From NCBI GenBank assembly GCA_020349245.1, contig CP070764.1:1025759-1078716 (forward strand): a stretch of 52,958 nucleotides of DNA, given 5' to 3'. The notes under the pieces were generated by a model, which worked only from the letters and a program-made list of their open reading frames with translations, was not told the origin of the DNA and made no database searches. Source of the stretch: Chloroflexota bacterium (GTDB lineage Bacteria; Chloroflexota; Anaerolineae; Anaerolineales; UBA4823). This document shows positions 25,577-34,161 of this stretch, in pieces (the first letter of the stretch is position 1; the number at the start of each line of letters is the position of its first letter). A program made the position numbers and the translations under genes.

Positions 25577-26258
25577 TTAATATGCTGATGGGCTGATATT
25601 CCAGCAGGAAAAACCGCTCGTTGGGTCCGAGATACCCGGGCATTCCAGACCGTCCCAACTTTGAATCTGGACAGGTATTTGATGCCAATAATACAGGATG
25701 ATACAACCAGCCTGGATGAGGAAATGGTTACCCTGGTTCCAATTACTGTGGGGGATTAATGGTTCTGGTTAATCATTCCATCAACCCAAAAGATAATAAA
25801 GCTAATTCATGTGCGGGTGAATTGCAATTAATTCAGAGCGCCTGGGATGAAGAAGCCTCCTGTGACCCTCGAATCGGGTTTTGTAGAGGAAATCCCCCAG
25901 ATTTTTGGTAGAACTGGGGGGCTGAAACAGCTTGGAGTCACCCCAGGGGGATATTCAATTGGCGAATTATCTGTCCACAGCGTCAGGAGACATCGTTGGA
26001 GTGGACAAAACCCTTATTCAAAGGTGACTGGAAACGCGATTTTCACATGTTGTTGAGCAATTCATCCCCGGGGGTTGCCCGTCAATTGCATAAAAAAATT
26101 ATGGCTGGATTGTCGATTCGCGGATCAGGTTGTTTGTCAAAATTACATCTCAAACAATTTCGATCTTCGCTAGATGGAATAAATTCCCGAAACACAACAC
26201 CATCTTGATCGTGAAATAAGATACTTAATACACCAACCTGATGTAAAATCACTTTAAG
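25577..26258. other. Intergenic region with a G/C hairpin
   Basis: CCCCCAG (25894-25900) and CTGGGGG (25914-25920) form a 7-bp stem, followed at once by a small GCTG-AAA-CAGC hairpin (25921-25931). There is no T-run. Several short frames cross the region, but none has protein-like character or a ribosome site. The region presumably carries the promoter of the two-component operon. Confidence 0.35.
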
Positions 26259-28346
26259 ATGAAGATTCCTTTCAATCTTCACCGCTTACCAGTCCAGATG
26301 ATCCTGAGCTTCATCGGGGTTGTTATCTTGACCGCTGTGGCAGTGGGAGTGCCAGCTTTGCTGTTAATCAGGGAGCAGCTTGATGACCAGGCATGGTCCC
26401 AAGTAAATCAAGGTCAGCGGGCTGCGCTCGCCCTATATGCTGCGAGAGAAAATGAAATCGCCAGCCTAGCCACATTGACAGCTCAGCGCCCAACTTTGAA
26501 AGAGTTATTACTTCATGATGATGCTCGGGAGCTGGAAAATTACCTGGAGGGTTTGAAAGGAAACCTCGGACTGGACCTGATGGTGATCTGTGACCCTGGC
26601 AGCGGTTCAGTGTTCGGCAAGGAACCCTCACCGACTTTCGAGTCATGTTTATCCTGGGCGTCGGATGGTTATCACCTGCAACCGGATCAGCCTTTTCCAT
26701 GGGTGTGGTTAACAGCAAGGCATCCTGTTTCCAGCGATGGTGTCGCAAATTTTGAAGTACTTGTTGGCACCCGGTTGGATGATGATTTTGCCCTGCAGAT
26801 GCGTGACCAAACTGGCCTGGATAATTCCTTGATGATCGCAGATACAATCGTTGCTACCAGCTTCCAGGGTGGCATTGATGAGCTGCAGGGCTTTTCGAGA
26901 GAAGAATCAAGACCTGACACAGGCAATAATTCATTCCGGGCAAAATTTGAATCTGGTGGTTTGCCGTATTACTCAGCCAGATATAAATTAGCTGAACAGG
27001 AAATCTGGGCAGAGGTCGCTCTGGGCGTTGGGCCGATCCTGGCCTCCCAGCAACGCCTTGGGCTGATATTATTCTTCAGCATCCTTGTGGTGGCAATCCT
27101 GGTGTCTATCCTGGGCATCCTATTAGCCCGCCGTATCAGCCAACCCCTGGTGCAGTTGGCCCATGCTGCAGTCGAATTCAGCAATCAAGACCTGGAGACA
27201 CCGGTTACCATTGATACCCAGGTATGGGAGGTACAAGAAGTTGCCGGAGCGTTGGAAAGCGCCAGGGTGGATCTACAGCAGACGGTTACAAAATTAGAAA
27301 GAGAAAAAGCCTGGGTCAATCACCTAATAGAATCCATTGTCGAAGGCATCGTAACCCTCGATCAGGAAGGCAAGATCAGCTATTTCAGTGCTGGTGCAGA
27401 AGAGATAACAGGTTGGAGCAGGGAGCAGGTTTTGGGGAGTTCCTTTGATCAGGTTTTTCAACTGGTAGATGCAGAAGGCCCCTCCAGTGATTGGATTCCC
27501 ATGCCCGGCGCGAAAAAGAAGCTGGTTGTGAAGTTATCTGGTGAACGCCAGGCTGTTCTGTCATTTACCGGAGCTCGCCTTGCACCTGCCGAAGCTGGAG
27601 AAACCCAGGTGGCCCTGGTATTTCGTGACATAAGCGAAGAAGAGTTGATCCGCCGTATTTTGGGAGATTTCCTGGCCAATATCGCCCATGAATTTAGAAC
27701 ACCCCTCTCAGCTGCGGCAGCTTCTTCTGAACTGCTGATGGATCAACTGCAGGATCTTAGCCAGGCTGAATTGAAGGAATTGCTCAATTCACTTCACCTG
27801 GGTATCCTTGGACTGCAGACCTTGGTAGACAACCTGCTAGAAAGTGCCAGCATCGAAGCTGGTCGATTCTATATTTCGCCGTACCGATCCGACCTGGGAA
27901 AGATCATTGCAGGAGCTGTTCAACTCATCCAGCCCTTGTTGGACAAGTATGGCCAACGCCTGGTGGTTGAATTACCCGCAGAAATTCCGGTTATTTTTGC
28001 TGACGAGCGACGGATAATCCAGGTTCTGGTAAACCTGGTCTCTAATGCCAGTAAATACGGGCCATCCGATGAGGAAATAATGATCAGCGCATTCGTTGAC
28101 CGGAATTGGGTTAAAGTCCAGGTAGCGGATTGTGGTCCAGGCATTCCGATTGAACGCCAAACCCAGGTCTTCCGCCGTTTCATGTATCCAGGCAGGGTCG
28201 CTCGGAGTGAAAAGGTCGGCGCAGGATTAGGTCTTTCGGTGGTGAAAGCGACCGTGGAAGCCCATGGTGGTCAGGTAGGTGTGCAGGATCGTCCGGGTGG
28301 CGGTTCGATTTTTTGGTTTTCGCTGCCCATGAGGCTTGAAGGATGA
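26259..28346 (+). CDS. Membrane sensor histidine kinase (PhoR-like)
   Basis: The 695-residue kinase has TM1 at 11-36, an extracytoplasmic sensor of about 230 residues, TM2 at 266-290, HAMP at 291-345, PAS at about 350-455 ('IVEGIVTLDQEGKISYFSAGAEEITGWS' split), a dimerisation/phosphoacceptor domain with H477 in 'IAHEFRTPL', and a HATPase domain with 'NLVSNASKYG' (N box) and 'GAGLGLSVVKATVEAHGG' (G2 box). It overlaps the response regulator gene by 4 bp. The downstream Pho-box-like repeats and pst operon make it a PhoR-type phosphate sensor by context. Its large sensor domain is unlike E. coli PhoR, which has none, and resembles PhoR of Gram-positive bacteria. Confidence 0.9.
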   Translation: MKIPFNLHRLPVQMILSFIGVVILTAVAVGVPALLLIREQLDDQAWSQVNQGQRAALALYAARENEIASLATLTAQRPTLKELLLHDDARELENYLEGLKGNLGLDLMVICDPGSGSVFGKEPSPTFESCLSWASDGYHLQPDQPFPWVWLTARHPVSSDGVANFEVLVGTRLDDDFALQMRDQTGLDNSLMIADTIVATSFQGGIDELQGFSREESRPDTGNNSFRAKFESGGLPYYSARYKLAEQEIWAEVALGVGPILASQQRLGLILFFSILVVAILVSILGILLARRISQPLVQLAHAAVEFSNQDLETPVTIDTQVWEVQEVAGALESARVDLQQTVTKLEREKAWVNHLIESIVEGIVTLDQEGKISYFSAGAEEITGWSREQVLGSSFDQVFQLVDAEGPSSDWIPMPGAKKKLVVKLSGERQAVLSFTGARLAPAEAGETQVALVFRDISEEELIRRILGDFLANIAHEFRTPLSAAAASSELLMDQLQDLSQAELKELLNSLHLGILGLQTLVDNLLESASIEAGRFYISPYRSDLGKIIAGAVQLIQPLLDKYGQRLVVELPAEIPVIFADERRIIQVLVNLVSNASKYGPSDEEIMISAFVDRNWVKVQVADCGPGIPIERQTQVFRRFMYPGRVARSEKVGAGLGLSVVKATVEAHGGQVGVQDRPGGGSIFWFSLPMRLEG

Positions 28347-29029
28347 ATATTCTGGTTGTTGATGATGATCGGGTGTTGGCAGACGTGGTTGCTTTTACCC
28401 TGCGCAGGGAAGGCTTCGAAATTATCCTGGCGCATGATGGGCAAGCCGCATTGGAGCGTTGGGCTGAGCATCAACCAGATTTGATCATTCTTGATGTCAA
28501 TATCCCCAAAATTGATGGCTTCACGGTATGTGAACAAATCCGTGAGAGTGACAAAACACCCATAATCCTGCTCACCGTGCGCGGAGAAGAGGAGGATATC
28601 GTGCATGGACTGGATCTGGGGGCTGATGACTATATTGTGAAGCCTTTCAGCCCCAGGCAATTGGTAGCTCGCACGAATGCAGTGCTTCGCCGGACTGGAC
28701 AGGCCCCTGCCCTGCCGATCTTCAATATTGGTGAATTGAGTTTTGATGCTCACCACCGCAAGGTGACATTTTCTGATGGCGATTCTATATCGCTTACACC
28801 GCTTGAAAACCGGTTGCTCGAATACCTGATGCTGAATGCCGGGCATGTATTAACCACAGATGCCATTATCGATCATGTTTGGGGACCTGGTGGTGGCGAT
28901 CGGGATATGCTTCGCCAGTTAATCAGGCGGCTGCGGGGGAAGATTGAACCGGATCCTGCTCAACCCTCCTATATCAATACCATCCCCGGGTTGGGCTATG
29001 GATTTGGTTTCCAGCGGGATATTGATTGA
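28343..29029 (+). CDS. phoB: OmpR/PhoB-family response regulator
   Basis: The 228-residue regulator has a receiver domain at 1-120, with acidic D7/D8, phosphoacceptor D51 ('LIILDVNIPKIDGF'), T76 and K98 ('VKPF'), and a winged-helix DNA-binding domain at about 130-225 ('LTPLENRLLEYLMLNAGHVLT', 'RQLIRRLRGKIEPDP', 'GLGYGF'). The start overlaps the kinase stop (ATGA-type), so the pair is translationally coupled. The assignment to PhoB rests on the three direct repeats of Pho-box type found 71 bp downstream of its stop and the pst genes behind them. The protein sequence alone would say only OmpR family. Confidence 0.85.
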   Translation: MNILVVDDDRVLADVVAFTLRREGFEIILAHDGQAALERWAEHQPDLIILDVNIPKIDGFTVCEQIRESDKTPIILLTVRGEEEDIVHGLDLGADDYIVKPFSPRQLVARTNAVLRRTGQAPALPIFNIGELSFDAHHRKVTFSDGDSISLTPLENRLLEYLMLNAGHVLTTDAIIDHVWGPGGGDRDMLRQLIRRLRGKIEPDPAQPSYINTIPGLGYGFGFQRDID

Positions 29030-29052
29030 TAATAGCCCTGGATAAATCTCAT

Positions 29053-29100
29053 AAGGATCGGAAATTCGCTGGTTGAGGCCAATTTGCGGTCCTTTTATTT
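29053..29100 (+). terminator. Intrinsic terminator after the two-component pair
   Basis: GGATCGGAAATT (29055-29066) pairs with AATTTGCGGTCC (29081-29092) at 11 of 12 positions, with a 14-nt loop, and TTTTATTTT follows. The T-run touches the first Pho-box repeat, so the kinase/regulator and pst transcripts are clearly separated. Confidence 0.7.
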
Positions 29101-29128
29101 TGTCACAAATCTGTCACAGCCTCGTCAC
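29100..29128 (+). promoter_or_regulatory. Three Pho-box direct repeats (PhoB binding site)
   Basis: TTGTCAC (29100-29106), CTGTCAC (29111-29117) and TCGTCAC (29122-29128) recur with an exact 11-bp period and 4-bp spacers. The E. coli PhoB box consists of 7-bp CTGTCAT-like repeats with 4-bp spacers. TATCAT (29135-29140) or TAAATT (29151-29156) could be the -10 box. The operon at 29246-37231 starts downstream. Confidence 0.75.
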
Positions 29129-29245
29129 GATTTATATCATCTGGATTTGTTAAATTCTATGTGCCAACCGATGGGAATCTTGGCATAACGTCTTCTTGGT
29201 GTAAATTGAGGCTATCGAGGTATTGTTTTTCAATGGAGGTGATTG

Positions 29246-29476
29246 ATGGGGATAAATAGCTTGCCAGATATTGGTCCACTGAGGTCACAGTCATCATTGG
29301 AGAGAATGTACATAGAAGAATATTTGCAGAGCAAAGGGTTTAGCTTAGAGGATCTCCAGACATGCGATAAAAGTGAGGTAAAGCGCTTGATGACAGAAGC
29401 CTGCACGTATAGTTCTTTTAAATTGGCTGAATTGGAGTCCAGGGCAAAATTTCGCCAAAAAATCCATTTTGAATGA
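29246..29476 (+). CDS. Small conserved protein at the head of the pst operon
   Basis: This 76-residue cytoplasmic protein is mostly helical: 'RMYIEEYLQSKGFSLEDLQ', 'EVKRLMTEACTYSSFKLAEL', 'ESRAKFRQKIHFE'. I do not recognise a named family. It has a near-ideal ribosome site (GGAGGTG, five bases from ATG 29246); a TTG at 29243 is too close to that site. Its stop overlaps the start of the next gene (ATGA), so the two are coupled. As the first gene after the Pho-box repeats it should be among the most strongly phosphate-controlled products here. Confidence 0.7.
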   Translation: MGINSLPDIGPLRSQSSLERMYIEEYLQSKGFSLEDLQTCDKSEVKRLMTEACTYSSFKLAELESRAKFRQKIHFE

Positions 29477-30486
29477 AAAATCGAGAGATCCAATACTTGG
29501 AATTGATGCAGCTGGAGACTGTTCCAGCAATTGCTGGCTTGTTGCCCAGAGAAATTGCCCGTCGATATCATGCTTTGCCCCTGGCAGAGGATGGTGAGCG
29601 GATAACCGTTGCTATGGCGAAACCGGAAGACCAGGAGGCTCGCCAGTTGATCACTAACCTCCTGGGTCCTGCTGTGTGTTTTGTTCGCGCAGATAAGAGA
29701 GGGATCGACAGGTTGATAACCAGGTTCTGGGAAAAGGAAAAAGCAAAACAGGTTAAGTGCTTGCTTTGGGTTTCACGGGATTCCGATTGGACAAAATTGA
29801 GCACTTATTCCAATCATTTTACAGCAATGCTGGGTACCCAAGCGAATTTATTTGATACCCCAGATAGCGGCTTGAATTCCTGTCTTGCACTGTCTCGTGA
29901 GATCGAAAAGCTGGAAGCAGACCTGGTAATAATGGGAGGTTTGGACCTGGCTCAATTAAATAGATTGATCAGGAGTCGGTCCAGGAAAAAACCTGCCCCA
30001 CATTTACCGAGCTCGCTGTTAATCGTCCGGCGATCACGCTGGCCAATAAAGAGGATTCTCCTCGGACTCAGACATGAAGATGATGATGGGGGTGCAGAGA
30101 ATTGGACAGTTGATATCGCTTGTGCTTCTCAGTCAGAGGTCACTATCTTAGCCCTGACCCAACCATTACCAATCAACCAAGACGAGATGTTTCGCATGCA
30201 GTGCAGGATTGATACAGCCTTAAATTTAGATACCAGGATTGGGAAAAAATTGCGCAGAGTAGCACAGCATTTGGTCACCGCAGGAATTGAAGGGGTATTT
30301 CACTTCCGACAAGAACCGCCTACCTGGCAAATTCGTTTTGAACTCCTTGAAAATGAATACGACCTGGTCATACTGGACAGTGGTTATCCAGATAAACTTT
30401 GGAATTCGATCATGGAAGAGGTAACTGACCCCTTATTGAGTTGGACAGATATTCCAATCCTGATCTCAAAATTTACCGCAGGATAA
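29473..30486 (+). CDS. MshEN-like plus universal-stress-like protein
   Basis: The 337-residue soluble protein begins with a region resembling the N-terminal domain of GspE/PilB/MshE ATPases: 'LLPREIARRYHALPLA' then 'ERITVAMAKPEDQEAR' (about 22-60). In MshE and relatives this kind of domain can bind c-di-GMP. No ATPase domain follows. Residues about 90-335 instead resemble two diverged universal-stress-protein folds ('DLVIMGGLDLAQL', 'IKRILLGLRHEDDD', 'YDLVILDSGYP'). A nucleotide-binding sensor in the phosphate operon is a fair inference. It overlaps the preceding small gene by 4 bp and pstS follows after 73 bp. Confidence 0.65.
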   Translation: MKNREIQYLELMQLETVPAIAGLLPREIARRYHALPLAEDGERITVAMAKPEDQEARQLITNLLGPAVCFVRADKRGIDRLITRFWEKEKAKQVKCLLWVSRDSDWTKLSTYSNHFTAMLGTQANLFDTPDSGLNSCLALSREIEKLEADLVIMGGLDLAQLNRLIRSRSRKKPAPHLPSSLLIVRRSRWPIKRILLGLRHEDDDGGAENWTVDIACASQSEVTILALTQPLPINQDEMFRMQCRIDTALNLDTRIGKKLRRVAQHLVTAGIEGVFHFRQEPPTWQIRFELLENEYDLVILDSGYPDKLWNSIMEEVTDPLLSWTDIPILISKFTAG

Positions 30487-30559
30487 GAAAGATGATCCAA
30501 CCAATGATCCGGTCAGAAATGAAAATTATGCGAGCGGAATTTTTGCGGAGAAAGGCCAC

Positions 30560-31528
30560 ATGAAAATTAAATATCCTCGTTCAATTGTTGGTTTATTAAT
30601 CATCCTAACGCTTGTCACCACCAATTGCCAGTCGGCAGACCAATCGAATCCGGGTGAAGATGAAAACGCAGGCACGATTACCATATCGGGTGCCTGGGCG
30701 CTTTACCCGATGATGATCCGCTGGCAGGAAGAATACCAAAAAATTAACCCCGATGTTTCCTTTGATATCTCAGCTGGAGGTGCGGGAAAAGGCATGGCCG
30801 ATGCCTTAGCTGGCGCAGTTGATATTGGAATGGTCTCCCGGCAAATCTTCCCCGAAGAGGTCGATAAGGGTGCTTTCTGGGTATCCGTCACCAAGGATGC
30901 AGTCTTTCCCACCATCAACCAGGAAAATCCCGTATGGGATGAATTGGTTCAAAGAGGGATTACGCGGGATGATCTCGTGAAGATCTTTATCAATGGTGAG
31001 TATACAACCTGGGGACAATTGGTGGGTCGTGCTGAAATTTCGCAACCGATTCATGTCTTCACCAGATCAGATGCCTGCGGTGCAGCTGCAACCTGGGCTG
31101 AATACCTGGGAGGTGTACAGGAGGACCTCCAGGGAGTAGGTGTTTATGGTGATCCAGGACTCTTGGATGCTGTGATTAAAGACCCTCAAGGAATTGGTTA
31201 TAACAATTTGAACTACATCTTTGATATGGTCTCCGGTGAACCGCTACCTGGAGCACGGGTAATCCCCATCGATACCAATGGGAATCTTGAAATCGATGAT
31301 GATGAAATTTACGAAACAAAAGCAATGGCAGTAAATGCAGTTGCCACCGGGAGATATCCCTCTCCTCCCGCGCGCAACCTGAATCTGGTAATGCAGGGTA
31401 AACCATCGGGATTGGTGAAATCCTTCATCACCTGGATCCTGACCGATGGGCAGCAATTCGTGGATGAGACAGGGTATATCGCATTACCGCAGGATCTCCT
31501 CGATCAGGAGTTAGCGAAATTAAATTAA
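30560..31528 (+). CDS. pstS: Phosphate ABC transporter substrate-binding lipoprotein PstS
   Basis: The 322-residue PstS-like binding protein has a lipoprotein signal ending 'TNCQS' (Cys23). It has the family motifs 'ISGAWALYPMMIRWQEEY', 'ISAGGAGKGMADALAGAVDIGMVSR' (split), 'VFTRSDACGAAATWAEYLG' and 'PQGIGYNNLNYIFD', where the phosphate loops of PstS lie. It delivers extracellular phosphate to PstCA. Position 1 of pstSCAB, separated from pstC by one base. The Ser/Asp/Arg set is compatible with phosphate, but binding of another oxyanion cannot be excluded by eye. Confidence 0.88.
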   Translation: MKIKYPRSIVGLLIILTLVTTNCQSADQSNPGEDENAGTITISGAWALYPMMIRWQEEYQKINPDVSFDISAGGAGKGMADALAGAVDIGMVSRQIFPEEVDKGAFWVSVTKDAVFPTINQENPVWDELVQRGITRDDLVKIFINGEYTTWGQLVGRAEISQPIHVFTRSDACGAAATWAEYLGGVQEDLQGVGVYGDPGLLDAVIKDPQGIGYNNLNYIFDMVSGEPLPGARVIPIDTNGNLEIDDDEIYETKAMAVNAVATGRYPSPPARNLNLVMQGKPSGLVKSFITWILTDGQQFVDETGYIALPQDLLDQELAKLN

Positions 31529-31529
31529 G

Positions 31530-32492
31530 ATGGCTACCGAGATTGCAGATAAAAACCCGGCGTTCGTCTTTCGAAAAAAACGGCGCGATAAGAACCTGTT
31601 TGCTCAGAGGATCATGGGCTCATTGACCTCTGCTGTGCTGCTTCTGGTGCCTCTGATCACTGTAATCCTGTTGATCCGTGCTTGGCCAATATTGACCAGC
31701 AAGCCAATCGTGGAGTTGATCTTCTCCACAACCTGGCATCCGATGAAGGAGGAATTCGGGTTTTACTCGTTCATCATGGGGACATTGTGGGTTACCGGAA
31801 TGGCGATGATCATCGCGGTCCCGCCATCTTTGTTGACCGCGATTTTCTTAGCAGAATATGCTCCAACCAGGACCAGGTCTCTGGTTAAATCCTTTATTGA
31901 TATCCTGGCAGGTATCCCCTCCGTCGTTTTTGGTATCTGGGGGGTCATCGTAATTGTCCCATTTGTCAGGGATGTCCTTGCGCCAATCCTGGATCGCTGG
32001 TTGGGTTTTATCCCCTTGTTCCAAAATAACAATCCGACCGGGTATGGTTTATTAGCAGGTGGTCTGGTGTTAGCGGTGATGGTTTTTCCGATCATCATCT
32101 CTCTTGCGGACGAAGTGATCAGTGCAGTGCCTCAAGGATTGCGCGAAGCTTCCCTGACGCTAGGTGCGACTCGCTGGCAAATGATCAGGAGTGTTGTCTT
32201 CCGCTATGGTCGCTCAGGCGTGATCGCAGCTGTGATGCTGGGATTCTCGCGCGCATTTGGTGAAACAATGGCAGTCATGATGGTGATTGGAAATGTGCCC
32301 CTCATTCCGAGATCGATCTTTGATCCCGCATACCCGATCACAGCTTTGATTGCCAATAATTACGGCGAAATGATGTCGATCCCATTATATGACTCTGCGT
32401 TGATGCTTGGGGCATTAATCCTGCTGGTCATTGTGCTCATTTTCAACTTGACATCCCGCTTAGCTCTAGTGCGCTTGATCAGGCGGGATTAG
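31530..32492 (+). CDS. pstC: Phosphate ABC transporter permease PstC
   Basis: The 320-residue integral membrane permease has about six helices and the EAA-type loop 'LREASLTLGATRWQMIRSVVF' that contacts PstB. Conserved elements 'FIDILAGIPSVVFGIWG' and 'GFSRAFGETMAVMMVIGN' are those of PstC. It starts one base after the pstS stop and ends 12 bp before pstA. It forms the heterodimeric channel with PstA in the cytoplasmic membrane. No irregular features are seen. Confidence 0.92.
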   Translation: MATEIADKNPAFVFRKKRRDKNLFAQRIMGSLTSAVLLLVPLITVILLIRAWPILTSKPIVELIFSTTWHPMKEEFGFYSFIMGTLWVTGMAMIIAVPPSLLTAIFLAEYAPTRTRSLVKSFIDILAGIPSVVFGIWGVIVIVPFVRDVLAPILDRWLGFIPLFQNNNPTGYGLLAGGLVLAVMVFPIIISLADEVISAVPQGLREASLTLGATRWQMIRSVVFRYGRSGVIAAVMLGFSRAFGETMAVMMVIGNVPLIPRSIFDPAYPITALIANNYGEMMSIPLYDSALMLGALILLVIVLIFNLTSRLALVRLIRRD

Positions 32493-32504
32493 GGAATAAT
32501 CAGG

Positions 32505-33356
32505 ATGAAGCTTAAACCGCGAGCAGAAGAAGATTTCTTCCGATTATTATGTGTCATGTCGACTGCCTTTGTGTTAGGCATCCTCGGGCTGATCATAGCT
32601 ACCGTGGTTTGGCGCGGATTACCAGCTCTTAATTTCGCCATGCTGACCCAGATACCCAAGGGGGGATACTATCTGGGTCAGGAAGGCGGTATTCTGAACG
32701 CAATTGTTGGCTCGCTTTGCCTAGCCGGTGGGGCAACATTATTAGGCTTTGTACTTAGCTTGCCAATTGCCATATATCTGCAGCTCTATAAACCCAAAAC
32801 CCGCCTGGCTGAATTAGTTCGATTGGTTCTCGATATCTTATGGGGCGTGCCCAGTATCGTTTATGGCGCTTTTGGCTTCATTATTTTGCTCTGGTTGGGT
32901 GTCAGGGCTTCCCTCCTGGGTGGTATTATCGCTCTTGCTTTGTTGGAACTGCCGATTATGGTCAGGGGAATGGATGAAGCGATTGGCATGGTTCCACCCA
33001 CGTTGAAAGAGACTTCGTTTGCCCTGGGTGCAACAAAATACGAAACAGCTTTTAAGGTTTTGGTCCGGCAAACCTCCCCGGGTATCTTGACAGCTGTATT
33101 GCTCGCTTTTGGGAGAGGTATAGGTGATGCTGCTTCGGTGTTGTTCACCGCCGGTTATACAGATCGCCTGCCAAGTTCCCTGTTCAGACCGGTTGCATCC
33201 CTGCCCCTGGCTGTTTTTTTCCAATTGAACACGCCTTATCCTGCAGTCCAGGATCGTGCATATGCTTCAGCCTTGGTCTTGACCTTCATCATACTCATCT
33301 TAAGCATTATTTCCAGGCGCCTGACTGGACGATTTACATCGCAAATCATCCGCTGA
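32505..33356 (+). CDS. pstA: Phosphate ABC transporter permease PstA
   Basis: The 283-residue permease has six predicted helices and the motifs 'VLDILWGVPSIVYGAFGF', 'LKETSFALGATKYETAFKVL' (EAA loop) and 'AFGRGIGDAASVLFTAG', typical of PstA. It lies 12 bp behind pstC and abuts pstB. Cytoplasmic loops should bind PstB; the partner channel half is PstC. In most PstA proteins the last motif reads GETAPLLFTA, so 'GDAASVLFTA' is a slight variant. Confidence 0.92.
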   Translation: MKLKPRAEEDFFRLLCVMSTAFVLGILGLIIATVVWRGLPALNFAMLTQIPKGGYYLGQEGGILNAIVGSLCLAGGATLLGFVLSLPIAIYLQLYKPKTRLAELVRLVLDILWGVPSIVYGAFGFIILLWLGVRASLLGGIIALALLELPIMVRGMDEAIGMVPPTLKETSFALGATKYETAFKVLVRQTSPGILTAVLLAFGRGIGDAASVLFTAGYTDRLPSSLFRPVASLPLAVFFQLNTPYPAVQDRAYASALVLTFIILILSIISRRLTGRFTSQIIR

Positions 33357-33368
33357 TTGGTGAATGAA

Positions 33369-34145
33369 ATGTTGATCCCCCACATACAAATCCAGGACTT
33401 GAACGTCTGGTACAACCGTGAGCAAGCGCTAAAAAATATCTCTGCAAGCATCCCGGCATCTGAGATCACTGCTGTTATTGGTCCTTCTGGCTGTGGCAAG
33501 ACCACCCTGCTCAGGTGTTTAAACAGACTGCTCGAAGAGGGGGAAGACATCCAGATATCCGGACAGATCTGGCTGGATGGTGTGGATATTTACGACCGTG
33601 GAGTGGATGTAACCGAGATTCGCACCCGGGTGGGGATGTTAGCTCCCAAACCATACCCATTACCGATGTCAATTTATGAAAATGTGGCATACGGTAGGCG
33701 CATTCATGGGTTGAACAAAGTGCTTAATAAAGGGAACGGGCGAAACCTTGATCACTATGTTGAGCGTTTTCTCACCGCAGCTGGTTTGTGGGAGGAAGTA
33801 AAGGACCGGCTTTGGTCACCTGCCTCCCGGCTATCTACAGGACAACAACAGCGTTTATGTCTGGCGCGTGCCCTGGCGGTTGAACCCGAAGTCCTGCTAT
33901 GTGACGAGCCAACTTCCGCCCTGGATCCAATCTCTGCTCAGGGTATTGAGGAACAATTGAAGAGTCTCAAACAGAAGACAACCATTGTGTTGGTCACTCA
34001 CTTACTCCGGCAAGCACGTCGCTTGGCCGATCATGTGATCTTTCTCTGGATGGGAGAACTGGTAGAAACAGGTCCGGCTTGCGAGGTACTCAACGACCCC
34101 AAAGATGATAGAACCCGTGCCTACTTGGCTGGAGATATTGGATAA
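33369..34145 (+). CDS. pstB: Phosphate ABC transporter ATPase PstB (variant Q-loop)
   Basis: The 258-residue ABC ATPase has Walker A 'GPSGCGKTT' (38-46), signature 'LSTGQQQRL' (usual LSGGQQQR), Walker B 'VLLCDEPTSALDP' and H-loop 'LVTHLLRQA' with the PstB-type 'SIYENVAYG'. The Q-loop segment, normally 'GMVFQKPNPFP', reads 'GMLAPKPYPLP', so Gln is replaced by Pro (P93). That residue senses nucleotide and couples to the permease, hence its loss is notable. I chose ATG 33369; TTG 33357 or GTG 33360 are possible but have no better ribosome site. No phoU follows, unlike most pst operons. Confidence 0.88.
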   Translation: MLIPHIQIQDLNVWYNREQALKNISASIPASEITAVIGPSGCGKTTLLRCLNRLLEEGEDIQISGQIWLDGVDIYDRGVDVTEIRTRVGMLAPKPYPLPMSIYENVAYGRRIHGLNKVLNKGNGRNLDHYVERFLTAAGLWEEVKDRLWSPASRLSTGQQQRLCLARALAVEPEVLLCDEPTSALDPISAQGIEEQLKSLKQKTTIVLVTHLLRQARRLADHVIFLWMGELVETGPACEVLNDPKDDRTRAYLAGDIG

Positions 34146-34161
34146 TTGGGAGTCGCTAGAA

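Noticed and set aside
25847..26208. Short plus-strand frames (69 and 70 codons) before the histidine kinase gene
   Set aside because: They overlap each other, lack ribosome sites and cross a G/C hairpin; no protein-like motif.
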